The notes: a model not told the origin generated them from the letters alone. Shown: positions 44,492 through 56,852, counted from the first letter of the stretch. The stretch is 64,000 nt of DNA from Melittangium boletus DSM 14713 (GCF_002305855.1 NZ_CP022163.1:4402292-4466291), one strand, 5' to 3'. A program made the numbers and translations.

Positions 44492-44591
44492 GCTGCTCCG
44501 GTCGGCTTCCCATATGCAGGCAGAAGCCGATTATCCTTACAGAGCGGGTTTGGTGTGTGATCCCCGTTTCAGACAAACTCCCCACCGAGGT

Positions 44592-44614
44592 TTGACGCAC
44601 TCCGAGTGCGTCAA
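44592..44614 (+). promoter_or_regulatory. 23-bp perfect palindrome, operator or promoter spacer
   Basis: TTGACGCACTC and GAGTGCGTCAA are perfect inverted repeats around one C. The left arm starts with TTGACG and 17 bases later comes TAAGGT (44615-44620), so the palindrome exactly fills a possible -35/-10 spacer. Alternatively a hairpin would sit next to the ribosome-binding AAGG (44616-44619) of the gene starting at 44628 and could control its translation. Confidence 0.6.
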
Positions 44615-44627
44615 TAAGGTCTGGTGC

Positions 44628-46742
44628 ATGGGGAATAAAAACCAGACCAACGACGTGGGGCCTCTCATCTCGCGACTCGTCGATGCTGGCATCAATCCAG
44701 CCCTCCTGGAGGCCTTCTGCCGCATGGAGCACCTGGATGACGACCTGTCTCCTCAATTCCTCAAGCAGGCCGTCGACGCCCTGGACGCGGCGAGCAGATC
44801 CCTGGGGGTCGTGTTCGACTTGTTGTTCAGGGAGAGCAAGATCGCCCTGCTGGATTTCGTCCTGGCGATCGGCATCGACACCTTCTCGCGGTTGATGATG
44901 ATGGGGTCGGCGGTGAAGGATGAGGGCGTGCTGCTCAAGAGCCTCGGACAGGGAGCCTTGACGCTGCCAGGCAAGGACGGCGCGGAACGGACCGGCCGGA
45001 TCCTCGAGTCGATGGCCAGGGATCGGCTGGTATTCAAGGAACAAGAGATCAACCAACTTCGCGAGGGTGACCTTCGACTGGGGTTGGGGAGCCGCGGTCC
45101 CGCGGTGCGGTATGTCCAGAAACTGCTCCAGGTCGGCCGCCGGATTCTCGAGCCGAAGCAGAAGACGTGGTTCCCACGCGAATCGAAATTTGGTTCGAAC
45201 ACGGTCGATGCGCTCAAGTCCTTCCAGACCTCGATGAAGAAGGTCGCCACGGGCGTTCTGGATGGGGACACGCTGGCGCTCCTCGAGATCGGACCCATTG
45301 AAAAGGCGAGCAAGCGCGCCCTTCCCGATTCGGCTCCGCCCTCTCCCGACAAGGACTCCGCTTGGGCTGGGCTCATCGACAACAAGAAGTTCTGGGTCAA
45401 CCTGGGCTATGCCGACTTCGATGCCTTCATGGCGTTCTACACGCAGTTGCAAGTGGACGGTAGCCAGGTGGGTGTCGATGATTTGAAAAGCCTCAAGTAC
45501 ATCCTCGGGCCCATCCAAAAGGAAAACGAGGAGACCTTTGCCCAGACTCGGGTTCGTCTGGAGGGGTACAAGAAAAAAAGCATCATCTTCGCCAGGCGGT
45601 TGTGGAGCGGGAGTTTCCTGGGAAAGACGGCCTTCCTCCCGTTCGCCGTGGGAGGGGGCTACCTCGTCTATTCAATGGGACGCCGGTTGGTGAACGGTAC
45701 GGCCACGGAGTGGGATGAAAAGGCCCTGGGTGTCACCAATTCCCTGCTTGAAAAAGTCAGTTACAAAAGTCCGCTCCCGAGGGCCGGAGGTCTGCCCACG
45801 CAGGCGAATGAGGTCCAGCTGCAGGTGAGGATGAAGAGTTCGGGCAATCTCTTCACCGATCCATCGGCGAAGGAGTTCACTGGGTTGGGAGTGGGCGTCG
45901 CCGTGTCGGGAGAATGGTTCAATCATCGGCGGATCGCTCCCAATGCAGACAAGACGGCCTTGATGGCCAACGGCTTCGACGATGGGTGCCTGTGGTTCTG
46001 TGCGATGACTTGTGCGCACTACACCACCTACGAGCTGCGTGACCTGCTTCTGCGTCAGCGGCTCTCCCCGGATCTGTTGGTCAAGGACGTCCATTCCAAG
46101 GAACAGAAGCTGGTCCGGATTGGAGACATCCCTGGTGTGGGAGCGAGCCTCTATTCCAAGACGAACAGGATGTCCGCGAAGCTGGGCGGGTCCATGAATC
46201 AAAGCTGGGAGCCGACCTCGGGGAGCAACCTCTATCGGTTGGGAGCCGAGTCCCGGCTCTCGGTGGGATCCGCCTCCCTGTCCCTGAACGCGAGTGGCAC
46301 GCAGGCGGTCGCCGAGGAGCCCTCCCAGCCTCACGAGTACATCAGGGGACTCGTGACGGAGCTGGGAGGTGAACTGCGGTACAAATTCTCGACGGGACCG
46401 AATACCTCCACGCGCACCAACACCTTGGACGCCTCGGTGAAGGTCAATGGCTCGCGGAGGGATTTCCCACTCGACCCACTGGACTCCCGCAAGCTGGTCA
46501 CCGCGGCGGGGTTGGAGTGGAACGCGGTCCACCAGGATGAGTACTCGATGAAGATGGCGCTGTCTGGCGCCTACACCCTCAACGAGACCCACCCGACGGG
46601 GACGACCTCCCATCCCGAGGCCAGGTTCAAGCTGCAGTCCACGGGGCGGAGGTTCACCGTGACCGCGGATGCGATCTGGAAACCGGGGAGCACCGAGGCG
46701 GATTGGTCCTGGACGGTCCGCTTCGTCTACCACTTCCACTGA
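44628..46742 (+). CDS. Peptidoglycan-binding-like protein with barrel-like C-terminus
   Basis: A 704-residue protein. Residues ~1-135 are helical. Residues ~148-222 match peptidoglycan-binding domain 1 (GLGSRGPAVRYVQKLLQVG, FGSNTVDALKSFQTSMKK, GVLDGDTLALLE). A hydrophobic stretch near 325-345 (AFLPFAVGGGYLVYSM) and a long strand-rich region (~385-704) follow, ending in an aromatic-rich strand (WSWTVRFVYHFH) as barrel proteins do. No N-terminal signal peptide is seen, which is odd for an envelope protein. ATG at 44628 with AAGG 8 bases before. Third-position GC looks lower than in the neighbours, hinting at acquisition. Export route and function unknown. Confidence 0.72.
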   Translation: MGNKNQTNDVGPLISRLVDAGINPALLEAFCRMEHLDDDLSPQFLKQAVDALDAASRSLGVVFDLLFRESKIALLDFVLAIGIDTFSRLMMMGSAVKDEGVLLKSLGQGALTLPGKDGAERTGRILESMARDRLVFKEQEINQLREGDLRLGLGSRGPAVRYVQKLLQVGRRILEPKQKTWFPRESKFGSNTVDALKSFQTSMKKVATGVLDGDTLALLEIGPIEKASKRALPDSAPPSPDKDSAWAGLIDNKKFWVNLGYADFDAFMAFYTQLQVDGSQVGVDDLKSLKYILGPIQKENEETFAQTRVRLEGYKKKSIIFARRLWSGSFLGKTAFLPFAVGGGYLVYSMGRRLVNGTATEWDEKALGVTNSLLEKVSYKSPLPRAGGLPTQANEVQLQVRMKSSGNLFTDPSAKEFTGLGVGVAVSGEWFNHRRIAPNADKTALMANGFDDGCLWFCAMTCAHYTTYELRDLLLRQRLSPDLLVKDVHSKEQKLVRIGDIPGVGASLYSKTNRMSAKLGGSMNQSWEPTSGSNLYRLGAESRLSVGSASLSLNASGTQAVAEEPSQPHEYIRGLVTELGGELRYKFSTGPNTSTRTNTLDASVKVNGSRRDFPLDPLDSRKLVTAAGLEWNAVHQDEYSMKMALSGAYTLNETHPTGTTSHPEARFKLQSTGRRFTVTADAIWKPGSTEADWSWTVRFVYHFH

Positions 46743-46747
46743 GTGGG

Positions 46748-46779
46748 CCGAGCCGGGGCCCTTTTCCTCCCCGGCTCGG
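46748..46779. terminator. Bidirectional-type stem-loop between convergent genes
   Basis: CCGAGCCGGGG and CCCCGGCTCGG (11-bp perfect arms) enclose a 10-base loop between the stops at 46742 and 46792. No run of T after either arm, so it is inferred to end both transcripts. Confidence 0.6.
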
Positions 46780-46791
46780 AACCTGGGTTGC

Positions 46792-47183
46792 TCAGCTCGG
46801 CTGGGGCCCTCGCGGAGGCGGCCCCTCGTGCTTCAACGCCTCGTACTCCTCATCCGTGAAGACCCGTGAGCGGATGAGGAAGCGCACCCCCTCGGGCGCT
46901 TCCACGGAGAAGCCACTGCCCCGCCCCTTCACCACGTCCACGGTGAGGTGCGTGTGCTGCCAGTACTCGAACTGGGCGCCGCCCATATAGAACGGCGTGT
47001 CCACGATGGTGCCCAGGTACACGTCCTCCTGGCCCAGCTTGAAGTCCCCGCGCGGGTAGCACATGGGCGCGCTGCCATCACAACACCCCCCGGACTGATG
47101 GAACATCAGGGGGCCGTGAATGCCTTGCAGCTTGCGCAGCAGGTCCTCGGCGACGGGCGTGACGGTGACGCGCTCGATGGTCA

Positions 47184-47184
<1 letters not shown>
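46792..47184 (-). CDS. DUF779 protein, aldehyde-dehydrogenase partner
   Basis: A 130-residue protein. FHQSGGCCDGSAPMCYPRGDF (Cys-rich core) and GAQFEYWQHTHLTVDVVKGRG identify the DUF779 family. DUF779 proteins are nearly always next to acetaldehyde dehydrogenases of the ExaC class. The start (ATG at 47184) overlaps the aldehyde dehydrogenase stop as TAATG, so the two are translationally coupled. The adjacent cysteines could bind metal or take part in redox; role unproved. Confidence 0.92.
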
Positions 47185-48713
<1,529 letters not shown>

Positions 48714-48995
48714 GCGAACCTCGGGGGTGGGGGTGCGGTCATGAGGGAAGACATACAGACAATGATGTGCAAGTCCCCCTCTGGCGCGGCATGAAAGCAC
48801 CCGCTCGCCTGCCGTGCAAGCTGCCCAGGCGAGGGGATTGCTGGCTGACTCGTTCAAGACGCGGTGCGTTGAGCCCGTGTCTGGATGATCCCCCGGAGAC
48901 CCGCCGGGCACTCACCAACAATACTTCGTTTTCGAGGGAAAAGCTGGGAGTGCTCCATGGCGTCCCACGTCGGTGGGGGTGGTTAGACTTCGCCC

Positions 48996-50246
48996 ATGGA
49001 TGTGCGCAAGAAGCTGGAAATCCTCGCCGATGCCGCCAAGTACGACGCCTCGTGTTCGAGCAGTGGTGGCAAACGCAAGGCTTCAAAAGAGGGCCTGGGC
49101 AGCGTGGAGGGCATGGGCATCTGCCACAGCTACACGCCGGATGGCCGATGTGTGTCCTTGCTGAAGATATTGCTCACCAATTTCTGCATCTACGATTGCC
49201 AGTATTGCATCAACCGCATCTCCAGCGACACGGCCCGGGCACGCTTCACACCCGCGGAGGTGGTGCAACTCACGCTCGACTTCTACAAGCGCAACTACAT
49301 CGAGGGCCTGTTCCTCAGCTCCGGCGTCATCAAGAGCCCGGACTACACGATGGAGCAGCTCATCGAGGTGGCGCGCACCCTGCGCGAGGTACACGGCTTC
49401 CAGGGCTACATCCACCTCAAGGCGGTACCGGGCGCGTCCAAGGAACTCATCGACGAGGCGGGGCGGCACGCGGACCGCCTGAGCGCCAACATCGAGCTGC
49501 CCACGGAAGGCGACTTGAAGAAGCTCGCGCCGGAGAAGAGCTTCGCCGTCACCGGCGAGACGATGAAGGAGATCTCCACGCGCGTGGAGCAGGCGAAGGC
49601 CGAGCGCGAGGAGAGCCCCAAGGCCCCGAAGTTCGCCCCCGCGGGCCAGAGCACGCAGATGATCGTCGGCGCCACGCCCACGCCGGACGCGGCCATCCTC
49701 GACACGGCGAGCCGGCTGTACACACGCTTCAAGCTCAAGCGGGTGTACTACTCGGCCTACAGCCCCATTCCGCTCGTGGACGCGCGGCTGCCGGCGAAGT
49801 CCCCGCCGCTCGTGCGCGAGCACCGGCTGTACCAGGCGGATTGGCTCCTGCGCTTCTATGGCTTCCGGGTGGATGAGCTCGCGCCGCCCGAGCACCCGGA
49901 CTTGTCCCTGGAGCTGGACCCCAAGCTCGCGTGGGCGCTGCGCCGCCGCGAGTCATTCCCCGTGGACGTGAACCGGGCCCCGCGCGAGAGCCTGTTGCGC
50001 GTGCCGGGCATGGGCGTGCGCACGGTGGACCGGCTGCTGCGCATCCGCCGGTGGCACCGCATTACCCTCGCGGACCTGGCGCGGCTGCGGGTGCCCCTCA
50101 CGCGCGTGAAGCCCTTCATCGTGACGGCGGACCACCGGCCCACGCTGCTCTTGGATTCGTCCCGGCTCGTCGAGAAGGTGAAGCCCGCGCCCACGCAGTT
50201 GTCCCTGTTCACCGCCGCCCAGGAAGCGCGCTCGGGAGAACTCTGA
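48996..50246 (+). CDS. Putative DNA modification/repair radical SAM protein (TIGR03916)
   Basis: A 416-residue radical SAM enzyme. The FeS motif is FCIYDCQYC (C-x3-C-x2-C); GLFLSSGV and GYIHLKAVPG are SAM-barrel strands. A C-terminal helix-hairpin-helix (VNRAPRESLLRVPGMGVRTVDRLLRI) gives DNA binding. Family TIGR03916 is consistently paired with DUF4130/UdgX proteins. Its stop overlaps the next start as TGATG, so the pair is coupled. Substrate unknown; a role in repair of modified or damaged DNA is inferred from the partner. Confidence 0.92.
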   Translation: MDVRKKLEILADAAKYDASCSSSGGKRKASKEGLGSVEGMGICHSYTPDGRCVSLLKILLTNFCIYDCQYCINRISSDTARARFTPAEVVQLTLDFYKRNYIEGLFLSSGVIKSPDYTMEQLIEVARTLREVHGFQGYIHLKAVPGASKELIDEAGRHADRLSANIELPTEGDLKKLAPEKSFAVTGETMKEISTRVEQAKAEREESPKAPKFAPAGQSTQMIVGATPTPDAAILDTASRLYTRFKLKRVYYSAYSPIPLVDARLPAKSPPLVREHRLYQADWLLRFYGFRVDELAPPEHPDLSLELDPKLAWALRRRESFPVDVNRAPRESLLRVPGMGVRTVDRLLRIRRWHRITLADLARLRVPLTRVKPFIVTADHRPTLLLDSSRLVEKVKPAPTQLSLFTAAQEARSGEL

Positions 50247-51646
50247 TGCGGGTGGAGGTGGCGGACCTGACGTCCTTCCGCGAGGCGGCGCGGGGCCTGC
50301 TCGTGCGCGGCGTGTCGCCGGACCAGGTGCTCTTCTCCGAGGAACGGGAGCGGCAGTCCTCGCTCCTGACGGTGGACGCGCCGCCTCGGAGCGCTCCCGT
50401 GGCGGGGCTGTCCGTGCCCCCGGCCTTCCTGGACCTGGCGGAGCGGGTGGCCTGCCACCGCGCGCCCGAGCGCTGGGGCTCCCTGTACCGGGTGCTGTGG
50501 CGGCTCACCCACGGCGAGCGGAAGTTGCTGGAGGTGGTGAGCGACGAGGACGTGTACCGCCTGCACACGCTCGCCAAGGCCGTGCAGCGCGATGCGCACA
50601 AGATGAAGGCCTTCGTGCGTTTCCGGAAGGTGGAGCGGGAGGGCGAGGAGTACTTCATCGCGTGGCATCGGCCGGATCACCTCATCGTGCGCCACGTGGC
50701 GCCCTTCTTCGCGCGGCGTTTTCCCTCCATGCGCTGGAGCATCCTCACCCCGGACGCGAGCGTGTCGTGGGACCTGGAAAAGCTCTCCTATGGGCCCGGC
50801 GTGCCGCGCTCGGAGGCTCCAGAGGGGGATGCCTTGGAGGAGATGTGGAGCACGTACTACGCCTCCACCTTCAACCCGGCACGGCTCAACGTGCGGGCCA
50901 TGCGCGCGGAGATGCCCCAGAAGCACTGGGCGACGCTGCCCGAGGCCCGGCTGATTCCGGAGCTGGTGCGCGGCGCGCCCGAGCGCACGGCGAGGATGGT
51001 GCGTCCGCGCATCGAGGTGTCCGACGCGAGCCTCTACCTGCCCGAGCACCGGGATCTCGCCTCGCTCGCCCGGGCGGCGCAGGGGTGCAAGGCGTGTCCC
51101 CTGCACGAGCGCGCCACGCGGACGGTCTTCGGCGAGGGGCCCGTGGGGGCGCGGGTGATGCTGGTGGGGGAGCAGCCCGGAGACACCGAGGACCGGGAGG
51201 GGCGGCCCTTCATCGGCCCGGCGGGGCAACTCCTGGATGACGTGCTCGCGCAAGTGGGATTGAACCGCCAGGAACTCTACGTCACCAACGCGGTGAAACA
51301 CTTCGGGTGGATGGGGGACGAGAAGCAGCGGCTGCACGCCAAACCTGGCCGGCGCGAGGTGCTCGCGTGCAAGGCATGGCTGGAGGCCGAGGTCGCGCAG
51401 GTGAAGCCGAGGATGATTGTCTGTCTGGGCGCCACGGCGGCGCAGTCCTTCCTGGGCCCGGGCTTTCGCATCAACCTGAGCCGGGGGCAGGTGTTCGAGA
51501 CGCCGTGGGCTCCGGCTTGGATGGCGACGTTCCACCCCTCGGCGCTCTTGCGCATGCCGGACGAACGGGCTCGCGCGCAGGCCCGATCGCACTTCGAGGC
51601 GGATTTGCGCAAGGTGGCGGAGACCGTGCGGGCCGCCATGGAGTGA
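50246..51646 (+). CDS. udgX: DUF4130-UdgX fusion, uracil-DNA binding protein
   Basis: A 466-residue fusion. Residues 1-~250 belong to the TIGR03915/DUF4130 family ([43 protein letters not shown]). The C-terminal ~190 residues are a UDG of family 4/5 type: [21 protein letters not shown] and [21 protein letters not shown], where KQRLH replaces the KRRIH loop of UdgX whose His forms a covalent bond with uracil-derived abasic DNA. The His itself is kept. [10 protein letters not shown] is the other active-site segment. The partner radical SAM gene overlaps. Likely DNA damage sensor or repair protein. Confidence 0.92.
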   Translation: MRVEVADLTSFREAARGLLVRGVSPDQVLFSEERERQSSLLTVDAPPRSAPVAGLSVPPAFLDLAERVACHRAPERWGSLYRVLWRLTHGERKLLEVVSDEDVYRLHTLAKAVQRDAHKMKAFVRFRKVEREGEEYFIAWHRPDHLIVRHVAPFFARRFPSMRWSILTPDASVSWDLEKLSYGPGVPRSEAPEGDALEEMWSTYYASTFNPARLNVRAMRAEMPQKHWATLPEARLIPELVRGAPERTARMVRPRIEVSDASLYLPEHRDLASLARAAQGCKACPLHERATRTVFGEGPVGARVMLVGEQPGDTEDREGRPFIGPAGQLLDDVLAQVGLNRQELYVTNAVKHFGWMGDEKQRLHAKPGRREVLACKAWLEAEVAQVKPRMIVCLGATAAQSFLGPGFRINLSRGQVFETPWAPAWMATFHPSALLRMPDERARAQARSHFEADLRKVAETVRAAME

Positions 51647-51909
51647 AGCGGATTCGGCCGGATATGAACGGAGGGGGCTACGTCGCGCCCGCCATACGGG
51701 GGAGTGTCCTTCCTCGCTCGGGGGGGAAGCGTCCATCCTTCCCAATAGGTCTGGGTTTTCTCCTTCTTGTCAGGCGTCTAACGCAACCGAGCAGGGAGGC
51801 TCTGGACACGACGGTCGTTGCCCGTGTCGTCCGAGTGCACACCTCTAGCCCAGCGTGTCGGGCGGTGGGCCGTTCTGGCCCTCGTTCCGAGACAAGGACA
51901 GGGGAGCAC

Positions 51910-53082
51910 ATGAAAGCGCTTTGCTGGCACGGCAAGAACGACGTCCGCGTGGATACGGTCGTGGATCCGAGGATCCAGCATCCTCGCGATGCCATCATCA
52001 AGGTGACGACCACGGCCATTTGCGGTTCCGACCTGCACCTCATGGATGGCTTCATGCCGACCATGAAGTCCGGCGATGTCCTGGGCCATGAGTTCATGGG
52101 CGAGGTCGTCGAGGTGGGCTCGGGCGTCATGAACCTCAAGGTCGGCGACCGGGTCGTCGTTCCGTTCACCATCTCCTGTGGCGAGTGTTTCTTCTGTCAG
52201 AAGGGCCTGTTCTCCTGTTGCGACACCTCCAATCCGAACTGGGAGATCGCGGCGAAGGCGATGGGGCAATCTCCCGCGGGCATGTTTGGCTATTCGCACA
52301 TGCTCGGTGGATTCGCGGGCGGTCAGGCCGAATACGTGCGAGTGCCCTTCGCCGACGTGGGCCCGTTGAAGGTCCCCTCGGGGCTCAAGGATGAGCAGGT
52401 GCTCTTCCTGTCCGACATCTACCCCACGGGCTACATGGCGGCGGAGAACTGTGGCATCGAGCAGGGCGACACCGTGGCGGTATGGGGCTGTGGTCCCGTG
52501 GGCCAGTTCGCCATCAAGAGCGCCTGGATGCTGGGCGCCGGGCGGGTCATCGCCATCGACCGCGTGCCCGAGCGCCTGCGAATGGCGGAGGCGTCGGGCA
52601 AGGCGGAGACGCTCAACTTCGACAACGTGGACGTTCACGACCGGCTGTTGCGGATGACCAAGGGCCGGGGTCCGGATCGCTGCATCGACGCGGTGGGCAC
52701 CGAGGCCCACTCGACGGGCAGCCTCGACGCGGTGGTGGACACGGTCAAGGTGGCCGCCCACCTGGGCACGGATCGCCCGCACGTGCTGCGTCAGGCCATC
52801 ATGGCGTGCCGCAAGGGGGGCACCGTTTCCATCCCGGGTGTGTACGTGGGGTTGCTCGACAAGATTCCGTTCGGCGCGGCCATGAACAAGGGACTGACCA
52901 TGAAGATGGGTCAGACGCACGTGCACCGCTACCTGAAGCCCCTGCTGGAGAAGGTGGAGACGGGCGAGATCGATCCGTCCTTCGTCATCACCCACCGCCT
53001 GAAACTGTCGGAGGCGGCCCAGGGCTACAAGATGTTCCGTGAGAAGAAGGATGAGTGCATCAAGGTCGTGATGACGCCTTGA
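51910..53082 (+). CDS. Zinc-dependent alcohol dehydrogenase, formaldehyde dehydrogenase-like
   Basis: A 390-residue MDR-family dehydrogenase. The catalytic zinc ligands are in [12 protein letters not shown] and [12 protein letters not shown]. The structural zinc loop is [16 protein letters not shown]. The NAD-binding [14 protein letters not shown] is seen. The [17 protein letters not shown] start and the long insert ([15 protein letters not shown]) fit glutathione-independent formaldehyde dehydrogenase-like proteins, though substrate cannot be told from sequence. ATG at 51910 follows GGGGAGC. Probably monocistronic; a 263-base region without a gene precedes it. Confidence 0.92.
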   Translation: MKALCWHGKNDVRVDTVVDPRIQHPRDAIIKVTTTAICGSDLHLMDGFMPTMKSGDVLGHEFMGEVVEVGSGVMNLKVGDRVVVPFTISCGECFFCQKGLFSCCDTSNPNWEIAAKAMGQSPAGMFGYSHMLGGFAGGQAEYVRVPFADVGPLKVPSGLKDEQVLFLSDIYPTGYMAAENCGIEQGDTVAVWGCGPVGQFAIKSAWMLGAGRVIAIDRVPERLRMAEASGKAETLNFDNVDVHDRLLRMTKGRGPDRCIDAVGTEAHSTGSLDAVVDTVKVAAHLGTDRPHVLRQAIMACRKGGTVSIPGVYVGLLDKIPFGAAMNKGLTMKMGQTHVHRYLKPLLEKVETGEIDPSFVITHRLKLSEAAQGYKMFREKKDECIKVVMTP

Positions 53083-53138
53083 GTCGGGGGCTCGTCGGGG
53101 GTGCATCCCGGACCCAGGGCTTGGTAGGAGTCCGGACC

Positions 53139-53750
53139 ATGCGCCTCTCCTTCCTGCCTCTGTCCTGTCTGCTGTCGACCCTGGCGTGCACCTCTCCCTT
53201 CGGAGTGGTGCCTCCGGTCGAGTCCTCGACCACCTCCCCGTCGACGCCTCCGGAAGCACCCACCCGGAAGGCCATGGAGGCCATGCGCGCCCACAAGCCC
53301 TTCCTGGGCCGGTGGACGGGCACCCTGGAGTACCGCGACTTCACGAGCGAGGACCGGGTCTGGCTGCCCACCCGGCTCGAGGTCATTCCCAGCCGCGATG
53401 GGACATCCATGCGCTTCGTCTACCTCTACGAGGACGGGCCCATGAAGACGGTGCGGGAGGAATCCACCGTGAGCATCGACTCCACGGAGCGCACGATGAC
53501 CGTCGTGTCGGGCCGGGACGGCTCGCGCTCCGTCTATCGGTTCTCGGACGACGCGAATCTCCTCGCCTTGCGTCAGAAGGGGGAGGGGGTGTTCTCCCTC
53601 TCCGGCCAGGGGGTGGAGGACGGCCAGGAGGTGGCGGTCCGCCTCAAGCTGACCGTGAATCGCGAGCGCTACCAGCTCCTGCGGGAGACCCAGTTGCCGG
53701 GAGAGGCCTTCAAGTTCCGCCACGAGTACACCTTCACCCGAGCCGGGTAG
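53139..53750 (+). CDS. Lipoprotein of unknown function
   Basis: A 203-residue lipoprotein (MRLSFLPLSCLLSTLAC, lipobox TLAC). The mature part alternates strand-like segments (FLGRWTGTLEYRDFTSEDRVWLP, RFVYLYEDGPMKTVREESTVSID, RLKLTVNRERYQLLRE) resembling a lipocalin/NTF-like beta barrel, but no family is certain. ATG at 53139 with GGAG 8-9 bases upstream. Sits 56 bases after the alcohol dehydrogenase and 69 before the SNF2 gene on the same strand; co-transcription is possible. Confidence 0.75.
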   Translation: MRLSFLPLSCLLSTLACTSPFGVVPPVESSTTSPSTPPEAPTRKAMEAMRAHKPFLGRWTGTLEYRDFTSEDRVWLPTRLEVIPSRDGTSMRFVYLYEDGPMKTVREESTVSIDSTERTMTVVSGRDGSRSVYRFSDDANLLALRQKGEGVFSLSGQGVEDGQEVAVRLKLTVNRERYQLLRETQLPGEAFKFRHEYTFTRAG

Positions 53751-53819
53751 TCGACCGGCGCTCGCTCGCTCGGGAGGACCATTGCGCGGGGCGTTCGGCG
53801 GGCGTAGGGAGCACGTCCC

Positions 53820-56768
53820 ATGTCCGCGCTCGCTCAATTGCAGGAAGCTGTTCGGAAGGAAGCCCGCCCTGGCATCTGGACCGTCGGGGTGAACCTGGCC
53901 CGCTCCGGAGCCGTCGCGCTCCAGAAGCGCACGGACAAGGAGCTCCAGCTTCGGGTGAAGGCCCCTGGACGCACCGTGGCCCTCACCGTGTCGCTCTATC
54001 CGGGAGACGACGTCTGGGAGTGTGACTGTCCGAGCCAGGTGGACCCGTGCGAGCACGTGGTGGCCGCGGCCATCGCCGTGCAGCAGGCGGAGAAGCAGGA
54101 CGCGCCCATGGAGGTGGCCGCCACGCGCTGGTCCCGGGTGGTGTACCGCTTCTCGCGCGTGGAGGGCGGGTTGGAGCTCCATCGGCACATCGCCCACGCG
54201 GACGGGACGACGGAGCCCCTGGACGAGAGCCTGGCCTTGGTGCTGGCCAAACCCGCCCGCGCCGCCAAGCTCCAGGTCGAGCAGTCGGACCTGCTCGCGG
54301 ACCGGCTCCTGGAGAAGCGCACCCGGGGCGCGCTGCCGCCCGAGCGTCTGGAGGCCCTGCTCAAGGTGCTGGAGCCCGCCCGCAACGTCCTGCTCGATGG
54401 GCAACCCGTGGCCGTGTCGGATGAAATCGTCTATCCGCGCGCGCTCGTGGAGGACCGGGGCGGGCAGATCGTCATCACCGTGGCGAAGGATCCGCGCATC
54501 ACCGACGTGGTGAGCCCGGGCGTCGCCGTCTGCGCGGATGCGCTGGCCCGGCTGGGGGAGACCTCGGTGACGGGCGTGTGGTTGCAGAACCTGCCCAGCA
54601 CGCGCTCCTACCCGGCCGAGCAGATCGGGGAGATCTCCTCGAAGGTGCTCCCGGAGCTGGCCCGGCGCATGCCCATCGACATGCGCAGCAAGCGGCTGCC
54701 GTCGATCGATCGAGACCTCAAGCCGCGCATCCTGGTGGAGTTGCAGCAGTTGGAGTCCGGCCTGTCCGTGTTCCCCACGCTCGTCTATGGCGCGCCGCCG
54801 GCGGTGCGCATCGACAACGGCCGCATGACGTACCTGCGCGGCTCGGTGCCCCTGCGGGACGAGGTGGCCGAGCAGAAGCTCATCCACCAACTGCGCGACG
54901 AGCTGAACCTGGTGCCGGGACGGCGGGTGATGGTGCAGGGCCAGGAGATGGTGCGCTGGGCGGACAAGCTGCGGCGTTGGCGGGGAGACCTGACGGGAGA
55001 TGGCTCGGGCGTGGTGAGCCCGGACACGCGGCTCGTGCCGTCGCTCCGGGTGGAGTCCACCGACGCGGGGGCGGGCATGCCCGAGGTGCGCTTCACGCTC
55101 GACTTCCAGGTGGAGGGCATGAAGGGCGGCCCGAGGACGGTGGACGCGGCGGCGGTGGTGCGCGCGTGGAACGAGGGACTGGGGCTGGTGCCCCTCGAGG
55201 GCGGAGGGTGGGCGCCGCTGCCCCGGGCGTGGCTCGACAAGAATGGCGCGCGCGTCGCGGATCTGCTGGCGGCGCGGCAGGCGGATGGCAAGGTGGCGAG
55301 CTTCGCCCTGCCCGAGCTCAAGGCGCTGTGCGAGACATTGGAGCAGCCGCCGCCTCCGGGGTTGGACAAGCTGGCGCCCCTGGTCGAGGGCTTCGAGAAG
55401 CTGCCCGCGCCGGTACTGCCCGGGGACCTCACCGCCACGCCGCGCTCCTACCAGTTGCAGGGCGTGAGCTGGCTGGGCTTCCTCAAGAGCGCGGGGCTCG
55501 GCGGCATCCTGGCGGACGACATGGGTCTGGGAAAGACGCTCCAGACGATCTGCGTCCTGGGCGCGCGCTCGCTCGTCGTCTGTCCCACGAGCGTGCTGCC
55601 CAACTGGGCCGCGGAGCTCAAGCGCTTCCGCCCCTCGCTCAAGGTGAACGTGTACCACGGGCCCGGCCGCGCCCTGGACGAGTCCGCCGATGTGACACTC
55701 ACCACGTATGCGCTGCTGCGGCTGGACTCGACGGTGCTCTCGGCGCGCACTTGGGAGACGGTGGTGCTGGACGAGGCCCAGGCCATCAAGAATCCGGAGA
55801 GCCAGGCGGCGCGCGCGGCGTTTGGCCTCAAGGCGAACTTTCGTCTGGCCTTGAGCGGCACGCCGCTGGAGAACCGGCTGGAGGAACTGTGGAGCCTCAT
55901 GCACTTCACCAACCCGGGGCTGCTCGGGGCGCGCCGCCAGTTCGAGGAGAAGGTGGCCCGGCCCATCACGGACGGGCAGAAGGGCGCGGCCGAGGGGTTG
56001 CGCCGGCGCATCCGTCCCTTCGTGTTGCGCCGGCTCAAGCGCGAGGTCGCGCCGGAGTTGCCGCCGCGCACCGAGTCCGTCATGCACGTGTCGATGGATG
56101 AGCGCGAGCGCTCCGTCTACGACGCGGTGATGGCGGCGACGCGCGCGGAGGTGGTGGCGCTCCTGAACGAGGGCGGCAGCGTGCTCAAGGCGTTGGAGGC
56201 CCTGCTGCGGTTGCGCCAGGCGGCGTGCCATCCGGCGCTCGTGCCGGGACAGCGCGCGGCCAATTCGTCGAAGGTGCAGATGCTCGTGGACGCGCTCGAC
56301 ACGGCGGTGTCGGACGGCCACAAGGCGCTGGTGTTCTCGCAGTGGACGTCGCTGTTGGATCTCATCGAGCCGCATCTGAAGGCGGCGGGCATCGCCTTCG
56401 ACCGGTTGGACGGCACGACGACGAACCGAGGGGAAATCACCGAGCGCTTCCAGGGAGAGAATGGCGCTCCGGTGCTGCTCATGTCGCTCAAGGCGGGCGG
56501 AACGGGTTTGAACCTCACGGCGGCGGACCACGTGTTCCTGATGGACCCGTGGTGGAACCCGGCGGCGGAGGCGCAGGCGGCGGACCGGGCCCACCGCATC
56601 GGACAGGAGCGGCCGGTGATGGTGTACCGGCTGGTGTCCCAGGGTACGGTGGAGGAGCGCATCCTCGGGCTCCAGGAGAAGAAGCGCGCCCTGTTCGAGG
56701 CGGCCCTGAGCGAGGCCTCGGCGGCCACGGCCATCACCCGCGACGACCTGCTGGAACTGTTCGCCTGA
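53820..56768 (+). CDS. SWIM zinc-finger SNF2-family DNA helicase/translocase
   Basis: A 982-residue SNF2 ATPase. The SWIM zinc finger ([13 protein letters not shown], ~residues 65-77) is N-terminal. The C-terminal ~460 residues are the SF2 motor: Walker A DDMGLGKT (~565-573), DEAQAIKN (~649), [26 protein letters not shown], and [41 protein letters not shown] segments. Bacterial SWIM-SNF2 proteins (HepA/RapA-like) remodel RNA polymerase or DNA. The 3' end is repeated as a 95-bp remnant at 63287-63381. Confidence 0.95.
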   Translation: MSALAQLQEAVRKEARPGIWTVGVNLARSGAVALQKRTDKELQLRVKAPGRTVALTVSLYPGDDVWECDCPSQVDPCEHVVAAAIAVQQAEKQDAPMEVAATRWSRVVYRFSRVEGGLELHRHIAHADGTTEPLDESLALVLAKPARAAKLQVEQSDLLADRLLEKRTRGALPPERLEALLKVLEPARNVLLDGQPVAVSDEIVYPRALVEDRGGQIVITVAKDPRITDVVSPGVAVCADALARLGETSVTGVWLQNLPSTRSYPAEQIGEISSKVLPELARRMPIDMRSKRLPSIDRDLKPRILVELQQLESGLSVFPTLVYGAPPAVRIDNGRMTYLRGSVPLRDEVAEQKLIHQLRDELNLVPGRRVMVQGQEMVRWADKLRRWRGDLTGDGSGVVSPDTRLVPSLRVESTDAGAGMPEVRFTLDFQVEGMKGGPRTVDAAAVVRAWNEGLGLVPLEGGGWAPLPRAWLDKNGARVADLLAARQADGKVASFALPELKALCETLEQPPPPGLDKLAPLVEGFEKLPAPVLPGDLTATPRSYQLQGVSWLGFLKSAGLGGILADDMGLGKTLQTICVLGARSLVVCPTSVLPNWAAELKRFRPSLKVNVYHGPGRALDESADVTLTTYALLRLDSTVLSARTWETVVLDEAQAIKNPESQAARAAFGLKANFRLALSGTPLENRLEELWSLMHFTNPGLLGARRQFEEKVARPITDGQKGAAEGLRRRIRPFVLRRLKREVAPELPPRTESVMHVSMDERERSVYDAVMAATRAEVVALLNEGGSVLKALEALLRLRQAACHPALVPGQRAANSSKVQMLVDALDTAVSDGHKALVFSQWTSLLDLIEPHLKAAGIAFDRLDGTTTNRGEITERFQGENGAPVLLMSLKAGGTGLNLTAADHVFLMDPWWNPAAEAQAADRAHRIGQERPVMVYRLVSQGTVEERILGLQEKKRALFEAALSEASAATAITRDDLLELFA

Positions 56769-56852
56769 CGGTTCGTCAGGGCCGCGGCGCGGGAGCGTTC
56801 GGGCGGAGTGATCCACTTCACAGCGCCGCCAGGGAAGACATGGTGAATTGCC

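Noticed and set aside
48714..48850. Possible sigma54 promoter upstream of the aldehyde dehydrogenase
   Set aside because: TTGCA is present on the minus strand but no GG lies exactly 10 bases before its GC pair.
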